Source: Lutjanus erythropterus
Taxonomy: Eukaryota > Chordata > Actinopteri > Lutjaniformes > Lutjanidae
Length of the DNA stretch: 64,000 nucleotides
Direction of reading: 5' to 3'
Assembly (NCBI GenBank): GCA_020091685.1
Contig: CM034594.1
Location: 1,047,981 to 1,111,980 of the forward strand
How positions within the stretch are numbered: position 1 is the first letter of the stretch; every line of letters begins with the position of its first letter. A program made the translations under genes and the position numbers. The notes under the pieces were generated by a model that was not told the DNA's origin, made no database searches, and worked only from the letters and a program-made list of their open reading frames with translations. Below, piece after piece: positions 22,301 to 37,000 of the stretch.

Positions 22301-25300
22301 AGGTGATGCTCTATGAAAGCAAAGTATATTAAGTATATATGTGATTTTTTATGTACTTTGCAAAATGAACATGAATGAACATTTGAAGAGTCAGTACTGT
22401 CCTTAATTTTTGTTTTAATAATGATCTCAGGTTTTGTTTAGTCAGAGCTGTGCAGTATTAAATCCATCTTTGCTTGCTACATCTGAGCCTTTCATAACAT
22501 CAGATGTGCATAAAACTACAGGATGTTAAATTATTGTTTATGATTGGTATTAAATAATTGGTTATTTTCATGTTACCTACCATGAGAAGTAGTTCATTTT
22601 AACTTATTGGTATATCAGCTGAAAAAAATCCATATCATGCATCTTGACTTTTTTTAATCCTGTGCTTATTCTCCTTTCGTCCTCTACATTACCTCGTCCT
22701 TTCTTTACTCTTCTTGTTCTTGCAGCACAATGACCTCAATAGGGGTATGGATATCAATGTAACAGGGGTGTGGGAGCGCAACATCACAGGCCGAGGAGTC
22801 ACAGTTGTGGTGGTAGATGATGGTGTGGAACATACCCATCAGGACATCCAGCTGAACTATGTAAGTCAAAACTAACAAGTCTACATTCTGTGATGAATGG
22901 ATTCTATACATTTTCTGTTTTCCTCACTTTCAAGGCTGAAATTTTTGAAAACAATGATGGAAAGCAACCGTTTGCCAGCCAGACTGTCCACCCTACTATT
23001 TGCCAATCTGCCTTTTTATTTCATGGTCAAAGTGAAGTACCTGCAAGGCTAACGTAAAGCATCCATCTTTAATTTAAAGGTACAATCAGTAGAATTTGTC
23101 CGAGCTGTTCGTAAATGCATCAGAAAAATGCAGGAGGTCTAGTCAAAAAACGACATTTTGGGTTGGTCCCAAAATGGCAGAGGGCAGGGTCTCTGCAGAT
23201 CCAACCACCACCATGCACTTTTAGTTGGTTATAAGGGACCCTTGAAGGATTGTTTTTACATGACAAATTTGCATATTAAGCAGAACTGTGCACTTTATGG
23301 AACAGAAAACACTTCTAAATTGAAGTGACTGTCACTCACACCAAAGAATAGGCAGGATTTCACACTGAATACGCAACTTTTAGTTTATGGCAGCAGCACG
23401 GAACTAACAGTAAAAAAAAAAGAGTGGCAGAAAAGGTGATGATGCTTAAACCTAATCCTATTCAAATTCAGTGAATGGGTTGCAAGAGTTTCATATAAAA
23501 GCATTTTTTTTCTGTCACTACTGCACCTAGTTTGAATAGAATCCTAAAATAATTTTTCAATTGTTCATTCATTTTCCCCATTCAGAGTCCAGAGGGCAGT
23601 TATGACCTGAACTCCAATGACCCAGACCCTATGCCCCACCCAGATGTTCGCAGTGACAACCATCATGGGACGCGATGTGCCGGAGAGATCGCAGCCGTTC
23701 CCAACAACAGCTACTGTGCTGTAGGGGTCGCCTATGGCAGCAAGGTGGCAGGTAGAGATGAGACAATTAAATATGAAACTGCATGTCTCAGTGTTAAAAA
23801 CTACTGAGACTCTGGGTAAATGCATGTGGCGAAACATCTCTTGCTTGATGCTTTCTGTTCAGGTATCAGAGTCCTAGATGGTCCGCTGACAGACAGCCTG
23901 GAGGCCATTGCTTTCAACAAGCACTACCAGGTCAATGACATCTACAGCTGCAGGTAACAAAGGTGTCTCTTTCTGGTCTTGTTAGATATCTCTTTTAGGA
24001 TAGTGGCTGTTATACACAACAGTGAAATATCACAGATGTGTATGTTCATGTGTCTTTAGCAGCCTCTGTTTGCTTACTTGCAATTTAACGTCTGCATTTC
24101 CTTTTTATTTGGCACAATATGTATTTTACTACACCATAACACGTTATTGTGGAAGTCTTGTCTGGATTCTGATTTAGACTCTTGTCTCCTCTAGTTGGGG
24201 TCCAGATGATGATGGACACACAGTGGATGGACCCCATCCCCTGGGCAAGGTAAAGGGTAGACAAGTTGTGCAGTGTTTTTATCCTGCAGGGGGCAGTACG
24301 ATACAACAGATCAGTTACTAAGCAAAAAGCCTGTAGAAATCTCCAGTACGGTGCTTTTGAATGGTGGATTTTGTTTTCTCTCAGTTTAACACAGCAATTT
24401 ATTTTTCCTGCACAGGCGGCACTGCAACACGGGGTGATTGCAGGCAGACGAGGCTTCGGCAGCATATTTGTGGTTGCTAGTGGCAACGGAGGTCAATTCA
24501 ATGACAACTGCAACTATGATGGCTATGCCAACTCCATCTATACCATCACAGTTGGTAAGACACACAGATTGTCAAGTGTGTTTATAAATTTAAAATTGTA
24601 CAATACTTATACAAAACTAGTATATAAAAACAATAACTCAGTACTTCTTTTGAAACCATGGCAAAAAGGAAAACACATTTTTTTCTCTTTTTTTAAATTA
24701 ATAATCTGCACACAGTGCTGGGACAGAAAATGTCAATGAGCACTGTCTCATTTGGCTGCAAGACAAATTTCAGGCAGGAAAATAAAGACTGCACTGAAAC
24801 AAGGTCTTGGATGAGCAGATATTTTTTTAACTTAAGATACTATAATTAATGAATATTGTATCATTTCAAACACCTGGTATCAAAAAGTATTTAAGCATCG
24901 ATATTTTTGACAACTAAGAGTCTCTGTCTCTAAGTTCATTTATGTTTTGGGTGTAAATGTGCACATTGTGGGGCTGCCCCCGACCTAAGATTTTCCCAGC
25001 CTTCAAGTCATTTGTTCAAGCCATTAGTCAACTAGCCAATGCATATTTCAATTTTAATTTTTAATTATTAAAATATACATTTTTGGAGCATCAGGAAGTG
25101 GTTTGTGTTCCAGAGCTTAGGAAGAATCAAAATAACTTTAAGACCATGCTACAGGTAGAGCACATAGGACCTTAAATGATCATTGTGTGTTGCAGGAGCA
25201 GTCGATGAGAATGGCTTGAAGCCCTTCTATGCTGAGGAGTGTGCATCTATGCTGGCTGTTACTTTCAGCAGCGGGGGGAACAAGATGAGGAACATTGTAA

Positions 25301-28300
25301 GTCTCATTGGAACATACACACACACACACGCAATGATTATACCGGAGAATGGATAATTAGTTGCATAAGGAACAACAGGAAAGTGGAAGTCACTGAGGAG
25401 ATACCCTACCCTGGAAAAAGACAAGAATAGATGTTGGCGTTGGGCCAGTCACTATGAATTAAGGAGCCTTCACACCTAACCTATTTGGTTCAGTTCAGAC
25501 AAACTCTGGGGTGTTTGTTTAGGCTGGTGTGATAGCTGTGAACCATCCTCTGTTCTATAACAAGGGTCTGGTTCTGGCTCTAATCAGACTCTGGCACAGT
25601 TTGTTTGTGGTGTGAAAACAAGGCAGATCAACTATACTATTCCTTGATTGTAGATTTGTGATTTTAACTGGAATCCAATCAATATTTATGCAAGAACTGG
25701 TTCCATCTCTTTACGGTTCATTTTAAGGAGAGATATGTCAAAATCATTGAAAACACATGATTTTTTGTTTTGCTTGTACTTCATTTACCATATTCCACAA
25801 CATGACATGTAAAACATTATATTTAGATTTCAAGTGGTCTAAAAACTTTGCAACATTTGGCGCAATCACCAAACTCAAAGCTCCACATCAGGAGGAACTA
25901 TTTTCATCCAGAACCTTGATGAATGATGACAAGAGTAAAGGCCTGTTGAAGCCACTGACCTCTATTTGCCGCTGTTTGCGGGTGTCGCCATGGCAACACA
26001 GTTTGGAGCAGGGATGTCGTCGCCTGGGGGAGAAGAGCTTAGCCAGGATTGGTTCTCTCTGGAGAAGACCGATCCACCACTGACCGCGGGCCAAGTGCAC
26101 ACCACACACTGCCCATTAGTGTATTATTCTGGAGAACCCATTCAGAGTCAAGAACCGAGAACAGCAGCCTTCACAAATTGATTTTATCGCAGTGTTCTGT
26201 GTCTGTAAAGCTTGGAAAAATCACCAAATGGGAAATTACTGATTTGTTATGGATGATTCAAGTTCAGTGTTGGAAATTTGATGGCATCTTGAACGCCTTA
26301 TTTTTCAAACGTTCCTGTAAAGCGCTTGTGCTGATTAATTGAGGTTATTCTGGAGACTGATTCATCAATGATTCTTGATTATATACGCTTTAAGAAATAG
26401 CTGTAGATAACTAAAACATGACACAGGATTTAAGAGAGCACATATCACACCCCAGTCATCCAAGGAAATGTCCTTCTGAATATCTTCCCTTTCAGGCGTC
26501 TAGCCAGTAGAGTATTTAGATGAGTTAGAAACCAACATATATTCTAAAGCACACCCTTTACTATGACAGTTTGTCATAGTGAGATCAATCGTTCCATGTC
26601 AGAAAAAGGTGGAAGAGTTAAACTGGTTATAGTTATAAAGCCTCTTACTTATAAGTATTTACAAAAGTGTCTGTTTGAAAGATCATATTGAGTACATAGC
26701 TGTAAGGTGACTTTTTCTAATGGACATTATAAACAGATGTATAGCATGTTGACATACAGAGCTCATCTCCTGATGATAATGGTATACTCTCACCACATAG
26801 ACAGCTGCTCTGGATGAACATGACAAGCCCTGCTGGGAACCCCACTGCAGGCACAACCCTGCATAGTAGCTGCAAACCCTCTACACAGCTTGAACAGCTG
26901 TTGGAAAAGGCCCACATGTCGTCCGCATGTAAACACAGAGGGCTGGGAATTCCTCAGACCACATCACTGTGATCCTTCTGTCAGACAGGCTGTCACTAAT
27001 GTGTGTATCAGTGGGTGATGTACGTGGAAGACATACAGTATGTGACATGTTTGCAGTTGTGAAGTTTGTATATGGATGGACTTGACTGCCCACTAGATCT
27101 CACACACAGTGAAGACAGACAAAACTGTAAAACCAGTAATATCTTGGTGTTTCTTTTGTGTTTGCTCGTAAAGTTAATCGTCTCTTTAAATCTTTCCACT
27201 CCTGCCTCCTTTTTGGTCAAACACTATCTGTCAGGATTTGACACTCTACTTTTCCAGTCTCTGTGTATATACATTTTTACTTTCTTAGTCTTTTTCTCTT
27301 TTCGTTCTTTCATCTTTTTAAAAGCTTAACCTCTCTAGGGCTTTAAAACCTGAATACAAACCATGTTTAACTCTGGCCACCTACAGTAAAGATGTCATGT
27401 TGTCATGATGGCTCTAAGACGCTGGCGCCTGATGAAGTGTTCTTTACTGCTAGTTTAGTTACAGATAGTTTGTGTTGGACGTACGCTGTGAAAGGTCTGT
27501 ATTCACTCATCTGTTAATGTATACTTACATATGTGAGCGTTTGTGTTTGGCCTCCTGCCAGAGCCATTACCAACTTGGTACTGTTTGTACTGTGCATGAA
27601 TCTCCATCTGTCTGTCTCTGCAGGTGACGTCAGACTGGTCCATGCAGCAGGGGACAGGCTGTACAGAAGGCCACACCGGTACATCTGCTGCAGCCCCCCT
27701 GGCGGCAGGAATGGTGGCCCTCATGCTGCAGGTCCGTCCCTGCCTCAGCTGGAGGGATGTCCAGCACATCATCACCTATACTGCCACCAAGGTAGACCTG
27801 ATGAAATGTCTTGCCGCATCAGTTAACACTGTAAACAGGCTTGCGCGTGTACTTCTGAATTCAGCTGAATATCTGTTTGGGATCATGAGCAGATCCCTTC
27901 TTTCTCCACACATTAGTCTGCCCATTGCTTTGGTAAAAATTAATCCTTGTCTCGTCTGTCCTAAAACTTTGTCCCCAAAACTTTTGAGCCTCATCTCTTT
28001 ACTTTTTTGCATCTTCTGGTGTATCTTCTTTGCTCCCATAGTCTTCTGTTAGCGGTGGATCACGATACCTTTACTCTTGCCCTCTGGAGGTTGTTGGTGA
28101 TGTCACTGACATTTGTTGGTTTGTCTTAACACCTCTCACAATGTTTCTGTCATTAAAAGCTGATGTTTTCCAGGTCTACCAGTTCAACGTCTGTTGCTCA
28201 GTACTCCAAATGGTTGTACTGGCTATGGCCAATGTCTGTGCCATGGCTCTGATTGATATTCCATCTTCTTCCAATTTCAAAATGTCTTGCTTTTCTCCAG

Positions 28301-31300
28301 CTCTGTGGTCTTCATGTTTGTTTGTTTGTTTTGAACTATAACATGCAGTGCTTTTTAGTGTTTGAGAATTCATTGTAAAGGGACATGTGTCACAAGAAAC
28401 ACCCGTCTTACATGTTAAGAAATTATGAAAACATGTAAGACCACCTGTCTTTTTTTGGTGACTAGAAAAATGGGTGGGTTCAATGAAGAGGTGCTATCTT
28501 CTAAGCTGTTTAACAGATCTAGATGTAAATACCTGAAATTGAAAATGGTCATTTCTTAAATTCTTATCTTAAATTCGTCTTTTGATTTCAAACCTAAATA
28601 CATTCAGTGCATACCAAAGAAAGGAATTCATCTCACTGTTGCCTAACCAGTGGTTTTGGAGGGGAATGTAGTTCTACTTCACTTGTTTTTGTGTCCTTTC
28701 GGAGCAATAGTGATAGATAGGAGAGTAATACTGATTATATAATAACAGCAAAGTAGATTGAGAAATAGTTGGACTTTTTGGGAAATATCAAGAGTTAGAT
28801 AAGAGGATTGGTACTACTCTCATGTCTGTTGAGTTATTGCCAACAGCCAGTCAGCTCAGCTGAGCACGAAGTATGGAAATAGCAAGTTTGGCTAAAATTT
28901 CCCACCAGCATCTCTGAAGGTCATTGGCCTTTACCACATTATATCTCATTTATTTGCCTGACAACCTCATGGTGATATTTTTTGGTAGTCACTGTTTATG
29001 AATAGATATTGCTGTATACGAACACAAAAGTAAACTTGGCTATGTGTGTTATTTGTTTTAACAGTGTGACAGCAGAGCAGACTGGGGGGTTAATGGAGCC
29101 GGTTTCCATCACAGCCACCAGCATGGATTTGGTCTGCTCAATGCATGGAGGCTCGTCAATGCTGCCAAGGTACAGCATCCATACATACACACAAATAGGG
29201 CTGCAACCACTAGCTATTTTCAGGTTTAATTAGACTAGGGATGCACCGATACCAGCATGTGGTATCGGACCAATACTGTCCTCATGTACTCATACACTCA
29301 TAAAACTACTCCAATACTGCACACCCAAGACCACAAAAAATATCCGCTTTACATAAGCAACTTGATAAAACATCTTAAGATTTAACACGACGTAGAGTTC
29401 CAGAAGTGTGCTAATATATATTCTCTTTTTCCGTTGCGCCATTATTATCAGCAAGAGAGTCACTGTCCTCAACATCATCCACTAATGACCGCAGCAACTT
29501 TGGCAGCTGTCTGTAAAATTTCATGCAAGTCCGTGTAAAACTGAAACCGTCTCACAGTGCACCTGTGGACTGCAGCCAGCCGCTGTCTGATAAGTCTCGG
29601 TGGGTGTAAACTAGATGAATGCCTTGACTAATTAATCCAAGGACCAAGAAAAATACACCGCAGCCACCGGCCTGTAATCGTCTTTTCTTGGTGATAAGCT
29701 GCTACAACTTCTCTACTAGCAAACTAGCAACTAGCAAACAGTATAAGGTTTTGTTAACTTTTTAGTTAAGCTAAAGCTAAGTTAAGTTTAGTTTAGCTAG
29801 CCATCATGAGTAAATTTACTTTTTAGCTAGCTGTCTAACAATGTAACTTTTTTTTTTAACCTTTTAGCGAGCTAGTAAGCAATGTAACATTTTGTTATGG
29901 AATACAGACCAGCCAAAAGTTATCAGTTCTTCCTCTTTAATACTGACGGGGTCCCGACAGCGCTCAAATGTATTTTTTATTTATTTTAATTTGGGTAAGC
30001 ACGCATCTCTGTATAGACTGAACTCTAATTTCAATTTACATCAGTAAACTTGGATTTACTAAATGGTGATTAATTTTTAATAGTTCAACAGAGCTCTGAT
30101 TAATTTTAACATCTTCATTCATTCATTTTAAACCTAGTTTTGCAAAATTCTGATTAAAACTAATCTTAGATTAAATTTAGCTTTGTTGTTCTAACTTACT
30201 CTTAGTGTAAGAAATTACAAACATGAATTTAATTATCCCCACCACAAGTTACCACCAGAGCTTTCTCTGTCTTTTCTTTTAGGTGTGGGAGTCAGTGCCA
30301 TTCCTCGTGTCCTATCAGAGCTCAGTAATAAAGGAGGAAACTTCCATCTCAACTTATCCGGCTGAGCTGGTCCACACCTGGAACGGTAACTTTCTCTGCT
30401 CCTCTCCCACTCTCGCAGCTCTGTATTGGACAACTGCTTGTCCAGTTTACATGCTGTACTACGCAGCTGACTCACTCCCTCCCTGCCTGCGTGCTCCTCA
30501 CTCAGTCTGCTTTCCCATATTAGGTAAAGCTCCCTTGATTGTGTGCTCGTGCGTCCACATTGAAATACTGTGTGAGAGATCCAGATTCCCTCCATTTCTT
30601 TTTTTTTTTTTGGCTTCTTTTTCTTCATTTCTTTCACCAGTCTGTCTCTGTATTTTACCATTCCTCTCAGTAGCTTTTATTCCTTTTCCGCTTCTCACAT
30701 CTCTGATTCGCTCACATTCATCTGTGTGTGTAATCTGTCTCTCTTTTACGCCCTCACATACACTTTTTCACATACACTCATGATGACCTCATTCTAGCAG
30801 AAACTTTTCCTTCTCCCTCTTCTCTTTTCCTCTCATCCCTCGATCTGTATCGCCCCTCTTTCAAGGCCTCGTCACAGTCAGGAGCACAGCCCCAGACAAG
30901 TGGGAGTGTGAGAGTGTGTGTGTATGCGTGCCTGTGTATAGTCTCATGCAGCAGGAGTTTCTTCAGGTCAAAGCAAAGAATTGCTGACAGTTACTGAGTC
31001 TTTCTGGGCTAAATTTCAAAAATAAATTGAATCAAATCAGACTACTATAATACACATTCTGTTGTTTAATCTTCTGTTCAATCAGTCTTGGTGAAATCGC
31101 CAACAGGCTTTTTGTCACTGACAGAGTTCAGGTCTGCCTGTCACATTACTCAGCAGTGTTTGTTGTTGTAGTTTCTATGTATTTTGGCTGCCTTATTGGC
31201 TAATGGACTACCCCTTAAGCATTTCAAACTGCCGGATTCCCATGTGAACGCAGTGTTTTTATGTGTTCATACACATACACACAGTGATTGGCTTTGACCT

Positions 31301-34009
31301 AATAATGATCAGTCACATCCCCATGGTACTGTCAGTCTGTTACGGAGGGCAGGGGGGTTGTTTTGGGAAAAGGTGCACCAGTTGCACAAGTGTGCTTCTG
31401 AGTGATAGACGTGTTTGAAGAGAGAAAGCCTTGGGTTATTCTGAGGTGAAGTAAAGCAAAGGAGAGGGGACATTTGTGATTAAAGACAAAAAATGGTGGA
31501 AAATGTTCAGTATTTGACTTGGATTTGTCCTGAAAAAGGGGAAACACACATGAGAGAGGACAAAATGTACAACTAAATCTCTCCTTTCTTGTCAACAAAG
31601 TATGTTCAGAGTTCAGGATCCCTTATAGAATTTATTTGAGCAGCACACCCAAATACATTTGCTCCCACCTAAAAAATGTAGGCATTTTTTTGCAACAACT
31701 TCCTCCAAATATAAACAAAAATTACAGGTACAAATTAAAATATTCTGCCAACCTTTATGTGTCTTCTCTACCCATTATGTCTTATGTCTTAATTAGGATC
31801 CACATTAGCACCAGTGTAATCATTGGCTATTCCTCCTGGTGTTCACCACACATAAGATTACACATCTCATTAAATTAACAATTAGGTACATTAGGTAGAG
31901 AAACAAATTGTCATGTCTTACAACAGGCAATAACTCAAACACCGATTTATAAATCAATCACAATCGTTCAAGAAATCACAGCAAACTTGATAATTTCATC
32001 ATAAATGAATAGTCTTTCTTAATAAACATAATCAGAATCAGAATGACCTCAAATCATATATTTATCTATACTGTGCTTTCACACATTAAATTCCAAGAAA
32101 ATATGAAACTGAAATTTGTTTCACATTGTCTGCAGGGGGAGAAATGGTTTACATTCAGTTTTGTACACCATTTACCTAGTTTAAACACACCATTCAAATT
32201 ATGCTTCCCTAAATAGTTTTAGCTACTGTTTAAAAAAAAAAAAATTTGAAGCAGTCTTTAGTAGCAGCCATATTTGGACTAAACACCAACCTGCCTTTGT
32301 TTCTGTTCCATCTCCCCAGTTTCCAAAAAGTTGAGACGCTGTTTCAAACATAAATAAAATAGAATGTGATTTGTGTTATTTATTATACTCAATTGAAAAC
32401 TGTACAAAGACAACATGTCTAATGTTTTATCTCATAGACTTTGATGATTTTTTAAAATTAATTAATTAATTTATTTATTTTTTACTATATACTCATTCTG
32501 AATTTGATGCGTGCAACACGTTTCAAAAAAGGACAATAGCAACAAAAGACTGGCAAAATTGTGAAATGCTCAAAAAACACTTCTTTAGAAAGTTCAAGGT
32601 AAACAGGTAAATGGTAACAGGTGATTGTATCATGATTGGTATTAAAGGGACATCCTCGAGGATGTCCCAAGCAAGGAAGCGGTGAGGTGAAACATTTGAT
32701 TGTGTAAAGGAAGGCTCAGGAACACTTCTGAAAACAATTCTCTCAGATTCACTCAGTTGGTTTGAAAATGAAAAAATATTTTTCTTCAGTTTTTACACCG
32801 CATCTCAAGTTTTTTGGAGTCAGGGTTGTAAATTAGAGTATTCATTGAGTTGTAGCAAAGTTGGTTTGTGTGGTGATCCCTTGCCTGTCAGCTCAGACAA
32901 AACTGTGGATACTGAAGCCTAAAAGTGTTGAACAGATGACATTTCTGCCTCATGTGTTTGTAGCTTCCCAGTGAATAATTTGGCTGATATTACAAGTCAG
33001 AATCTGTACCTGTCTCATATAAAACTTTCCTCCTTTCCTTTGCCCCTCCACTCTCGGCCTCCACTTTACTCATTTCATGTCCACACTACACACCCTCCCA
33101 GTGTGTTTCCTCCACTTGTCTCCATCTCCCTCCCCTCTCCCTTTCTCTACATCTGTCCCCTGACTCTCTGTCTTTCCTTCCACACCTCTGTTTACACTCC
33201 TTGATCCCTCGTCCCTTTGCGTCCCTCCTTGCCCCGAGGATGTGTGCAGCCCTACATGGTCAGAGAGCGCCACGGCCCATTAGTAGTCAGAGCCCAGGAA
33301 ATGCCGGGAAATTACCAGACGCTTACAGCGGGAGGGTAGGAGGTGGTCAGGAAGACCGACTGATAACAGTTTCAGGGAGAGAAAGTGGAGAAGAAAGATC
33401 CACAGTCTAATGGAATATTGAATTTACTTTTTTTTTTTAATTGCCATTAGGGCTGGGAATATTTATCAATATTATATTTCTATCTTCATATGAGATTCAA
33501 TATCATCTTAGATTTTGGATATTGTTGTATCATGATATGTGTTGTCTTTTCTTGGTTTTAAATAACTTACCAGACTGACTTATTTTCCTTTAGCCACTTA
33601 GTCATTATATCCACATTACTGATGATTATTGTGGTTTTTTAGTCAGCAAAATGAGGGGTCAGTTGTCCCATTTACAGTCACAACTTCCCTCATCAATCCA
33701 GGAAATGGTCAAACGTGCACTCAAGGCCTGGATATCAGTACTCAATACCTTTAAGGCAACTGAAATTTGCCAGTATCAAGTAGTATCAAAACTTCTCCAA
33801 TCAAATGATACCTGTATTCAATACTTTTGGTACCCAGATCTAGAAAAAAGTGAAAAGTATTTATATAGTTTGCCTAGTAGCCAAACACCACAAGCATTCT
33901 TCATCAAGTCGAACCTTCAAAAAAAGTATCAATGAAGTATCACTTTAAGGCTACTGATATTAGTACTGGCATCGTAATTTTATAAACAATACCCAGCTCT
34001 AATGCGCAC

Positions 34010-34074
<65 letters not shown>

Positions 34075-37000
34075 AACAAACAAACAGACAGACGGACTAA
34101 GCTGCTCTCTCCTCTCCCTCAGTCTCTGCTGCTGACCTAAAGCAGTCTGGAATGGAGACACTGGAGCATGTGGCTGTTACCGTGACAATAACCCACCCTT
34201 GCCGTGGCAACGTGGAAATTGTGTTGATTTGCCCCAGTGGTATGACATCAGTCATCGGGGCACGCCGTGCCATTGACAGGTACAATCATACAAATCCATG
34301 CACTCGTTTCATTTAAGAGCAGTAAAACATGAAATTAGGATTCATTAAAAAGCTAAGTTCCATAATTTATTAAGTAGAGGAAACTTAAAACGTGTGTATT
34401 ATTGTGGCTACAAAAGGAAATGGCCAATAGTCCTAAATCACAGTACCTCAGATGTTATGGTTGTATGGAAATAATCTTTTGACTTGAGTCTAATGCTGGA
34501 GTCTCTTTTTGTTTTGCACACAGGGACCCTGGAGGCTACCAGGACTGGACTTTCTCCACTGTTCGCTGCTGGGGAGAGAGAGCTGAAGGACTGTACACCC
34601 TCAAGATATCTGACCACAGTAAGACACTGCTCATACACACACACTGAAGTGACAAATACTGTGTGGTCTCTGCGAGGAGATGAGAATATCTTTTCACAAG
34701 TGCGAAACACAAACACTCACGTGCCTGTCTTGTGTATGCTGTTGTTTACAGTATTTCATTGCAACTTCATGCACCTCATCTGCTCACAGCAAAGTTATTG
34801 TAGATCACTATTTTTCATTAGTTTCTTCATTTATTTTTTGTTTTGTTTTTACTTGGTTTCCATAGTGAGTTTGCTCATTTCATTTCTAATATGGGGGTAT
34901 TTTTCCAGGACAAGATTTAAGAGCTTCAGAACAATTATTACAGTACTAACACACAACTTTGCGAAGGCAATTGAGTCATGGTCATATAGACAACCCAGTA
35001 TATATAATCAATATAATAAACAAATGCACCAAAGTTTCCTCATGCTTGTTGTCTTTATACATTTGACCAAATTAAATCTAAAACTAAAGACATTTCATGT
35101 CATTTTTATTTTATTTTTGTTGAAGCATATTAAGCATTCAATGGTGTTTCAGTTTTTCAGACCCAGTTTTAGTTTTTAGTAGGGCCTGACTGATACTGGA
35201 ATTTTGGGGTCGATGCTGATACCAATATTTAGGAGTTTAAAAAAATCTGATATCAATATATCAGCTGTTATTCTTTATACAGAGTATAACAGAGACACAC
35301 ACACACACACATATGTATATATATATATGTACACATTTAGTTTGGTTTAGTTTACTGTAATAGCATTGGTCTACACTGACCCTTCTCTCTGCTCCTGTAG
35401 AAGACCAGTTGCCTGAGCAGTGTGTCGCTGTGGGAGTATTGAAGCAGTGGGCGTTGACCCTATATGGTTCCTCTATGACCTACAGGGAGGTCAAGGACAG
35501 ACAGAGGTAAGACCTCGCAGGTTTTTCTTGCTGTCGTCTGAACACGTCTGTATCATACTTATTGAGATGTTCTGGCTTCAAGTTGGGGGGGGCTGTCATG
35601 TTGTCCTTCTTTATATATGTCAATGATTTTGGCTTATCTGCTTGCTGATTGGCTGTGCATTGATGGACAGGCTAGTGGAGGAGGCTATGAGTGGCCGGTA
35701 TCTGGACAGCAGTTTCTCTCTGCCCTGCCCTCCAGGCCTTGACATCCCTCCAGAGATCATCAGCCCCTTCACCTCTAACAACCTTAAGGTAAACTGTACA
35801 CAACCCAAAATCAACACCATACATTTTTACCACCTCAGTCCTTTCTTCTCTCCTCTTGGCCTCTGACTGTCCATGATATATTCCTTTTCATTATTTCAAA
35901 GGAATTCAGTAATTTAAATTCTCAGAGTTATATTACCCATATGGAAAGGATGGGATTTTATACATTTTCTGAAGTCAGAAAACATTAACAAATGTTTTCT
36001 CAAGAAAAGAAAAACATCTGACCATTTCAGAAGTGCTTTGTCTGAAATAGAGAGTATTATGATCTGTTTTAATTTATCTGTTAAAGGAAAAATTCTGCAC
36101 TTTTCATGTGGTTGTTCAGTCAGCGTTGAGGGCAAATGTACTCAGTTGAAGCAATAAATTCCTTAGTGTTGGCTTTATTTACTAAGAAAGCTGAGTTCTC
36201 CTGCTCATGGAGCCATGCCAGCAGTACCTACATACACCAGGATGCATTGCGCACATCTGAACCCCACATTCATGTTGCCGTGTATCACTGGCTAACCTAT
36301 AGCTAATACTTTGTTGGCCAAAACAGTAAGTGACAAAAATACTCATTTAGCATGGCCCCTGGCTAGCTGGAGGCAGAGAATAGAAGTCCAGCCTGAATTA
36401 GTCTGTAGTTCTTCCTTAATCAACAACATCACTGTGACATCACTGGATGCAGAAAGAAGAGCAAATTTTGCAGCAGGTGAACTGAGGAATTTATTGCTTT
36501 GTTTGATTACATTTACCATCAACACTGACGGGACATCCCCATGAAAAGTGCCAAATTGTCCCTTTAAGGGCGCATTCCTGTCTCAAGTTTAGCCTCATAG
36601 GCAACACTCTTCTCAGGCTGCGTTCAAGTCATGTCTGTTTCATGAGAACTGGCAGACTGTATATCCATATGTATATCCATACAACCATAACCTCTCGTTT
36701 GAAGCCTTAAAGATTTACTAGGATTTATTGGCAGAATATAGCAAAAATGGGATATCATATTCATACCTATGTTTTCGTTAGTGTATAATCACATTCCCAA
36801 GTTAAGCTAATCTCATCCTTCAAAGGGAGAGAATACTCATACCAAGGTGACAGAGTGCTTCAATTTGGACATAAATCTGGCTTTCACTTCCCTGCCTTTT
36901 CCCCTCTCTGTAGCCATTCATACTTTTTGTCTCCCACCTCATCCGCACATGTATCTATCAGTATTTGAAAGAACCCAGCAGCATGTGTTTTACCTCCCCT

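Larger units (their letters stand above)
30386..34122 (+). other. pcsk7 largest intron (3.7 kb)
   Basis: The first 500 bases are strongly pyrimidine-rich (30390-30870). Further on lie an inverted-repeat element (32310-32829), a repeat with ATATTTATCAATATTATA-type words (33448-33610), a repeat rich in AGTATCAA/GATACC words (33720-33990) and a (CA)n tract just before the acceptor. Open frames here are read-through of the preceding exon or chance. Confidence 0.75.

Noticed and set aside
30283..30783. 166-codon open frame
   Set aside because: Only the first 103 bases are pcsk7 exon, ending at a good donor; the rest is read-through into a pyrimidine-rich intron.
34484..35179. 231-codon open frame, the longest on the + strand
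   Set aside because: It overlaps a pcsk7 exon in another frame and continues into intron; composition is Phe/Ile/Ser rich, typical of AT-rich noncoding DNA.
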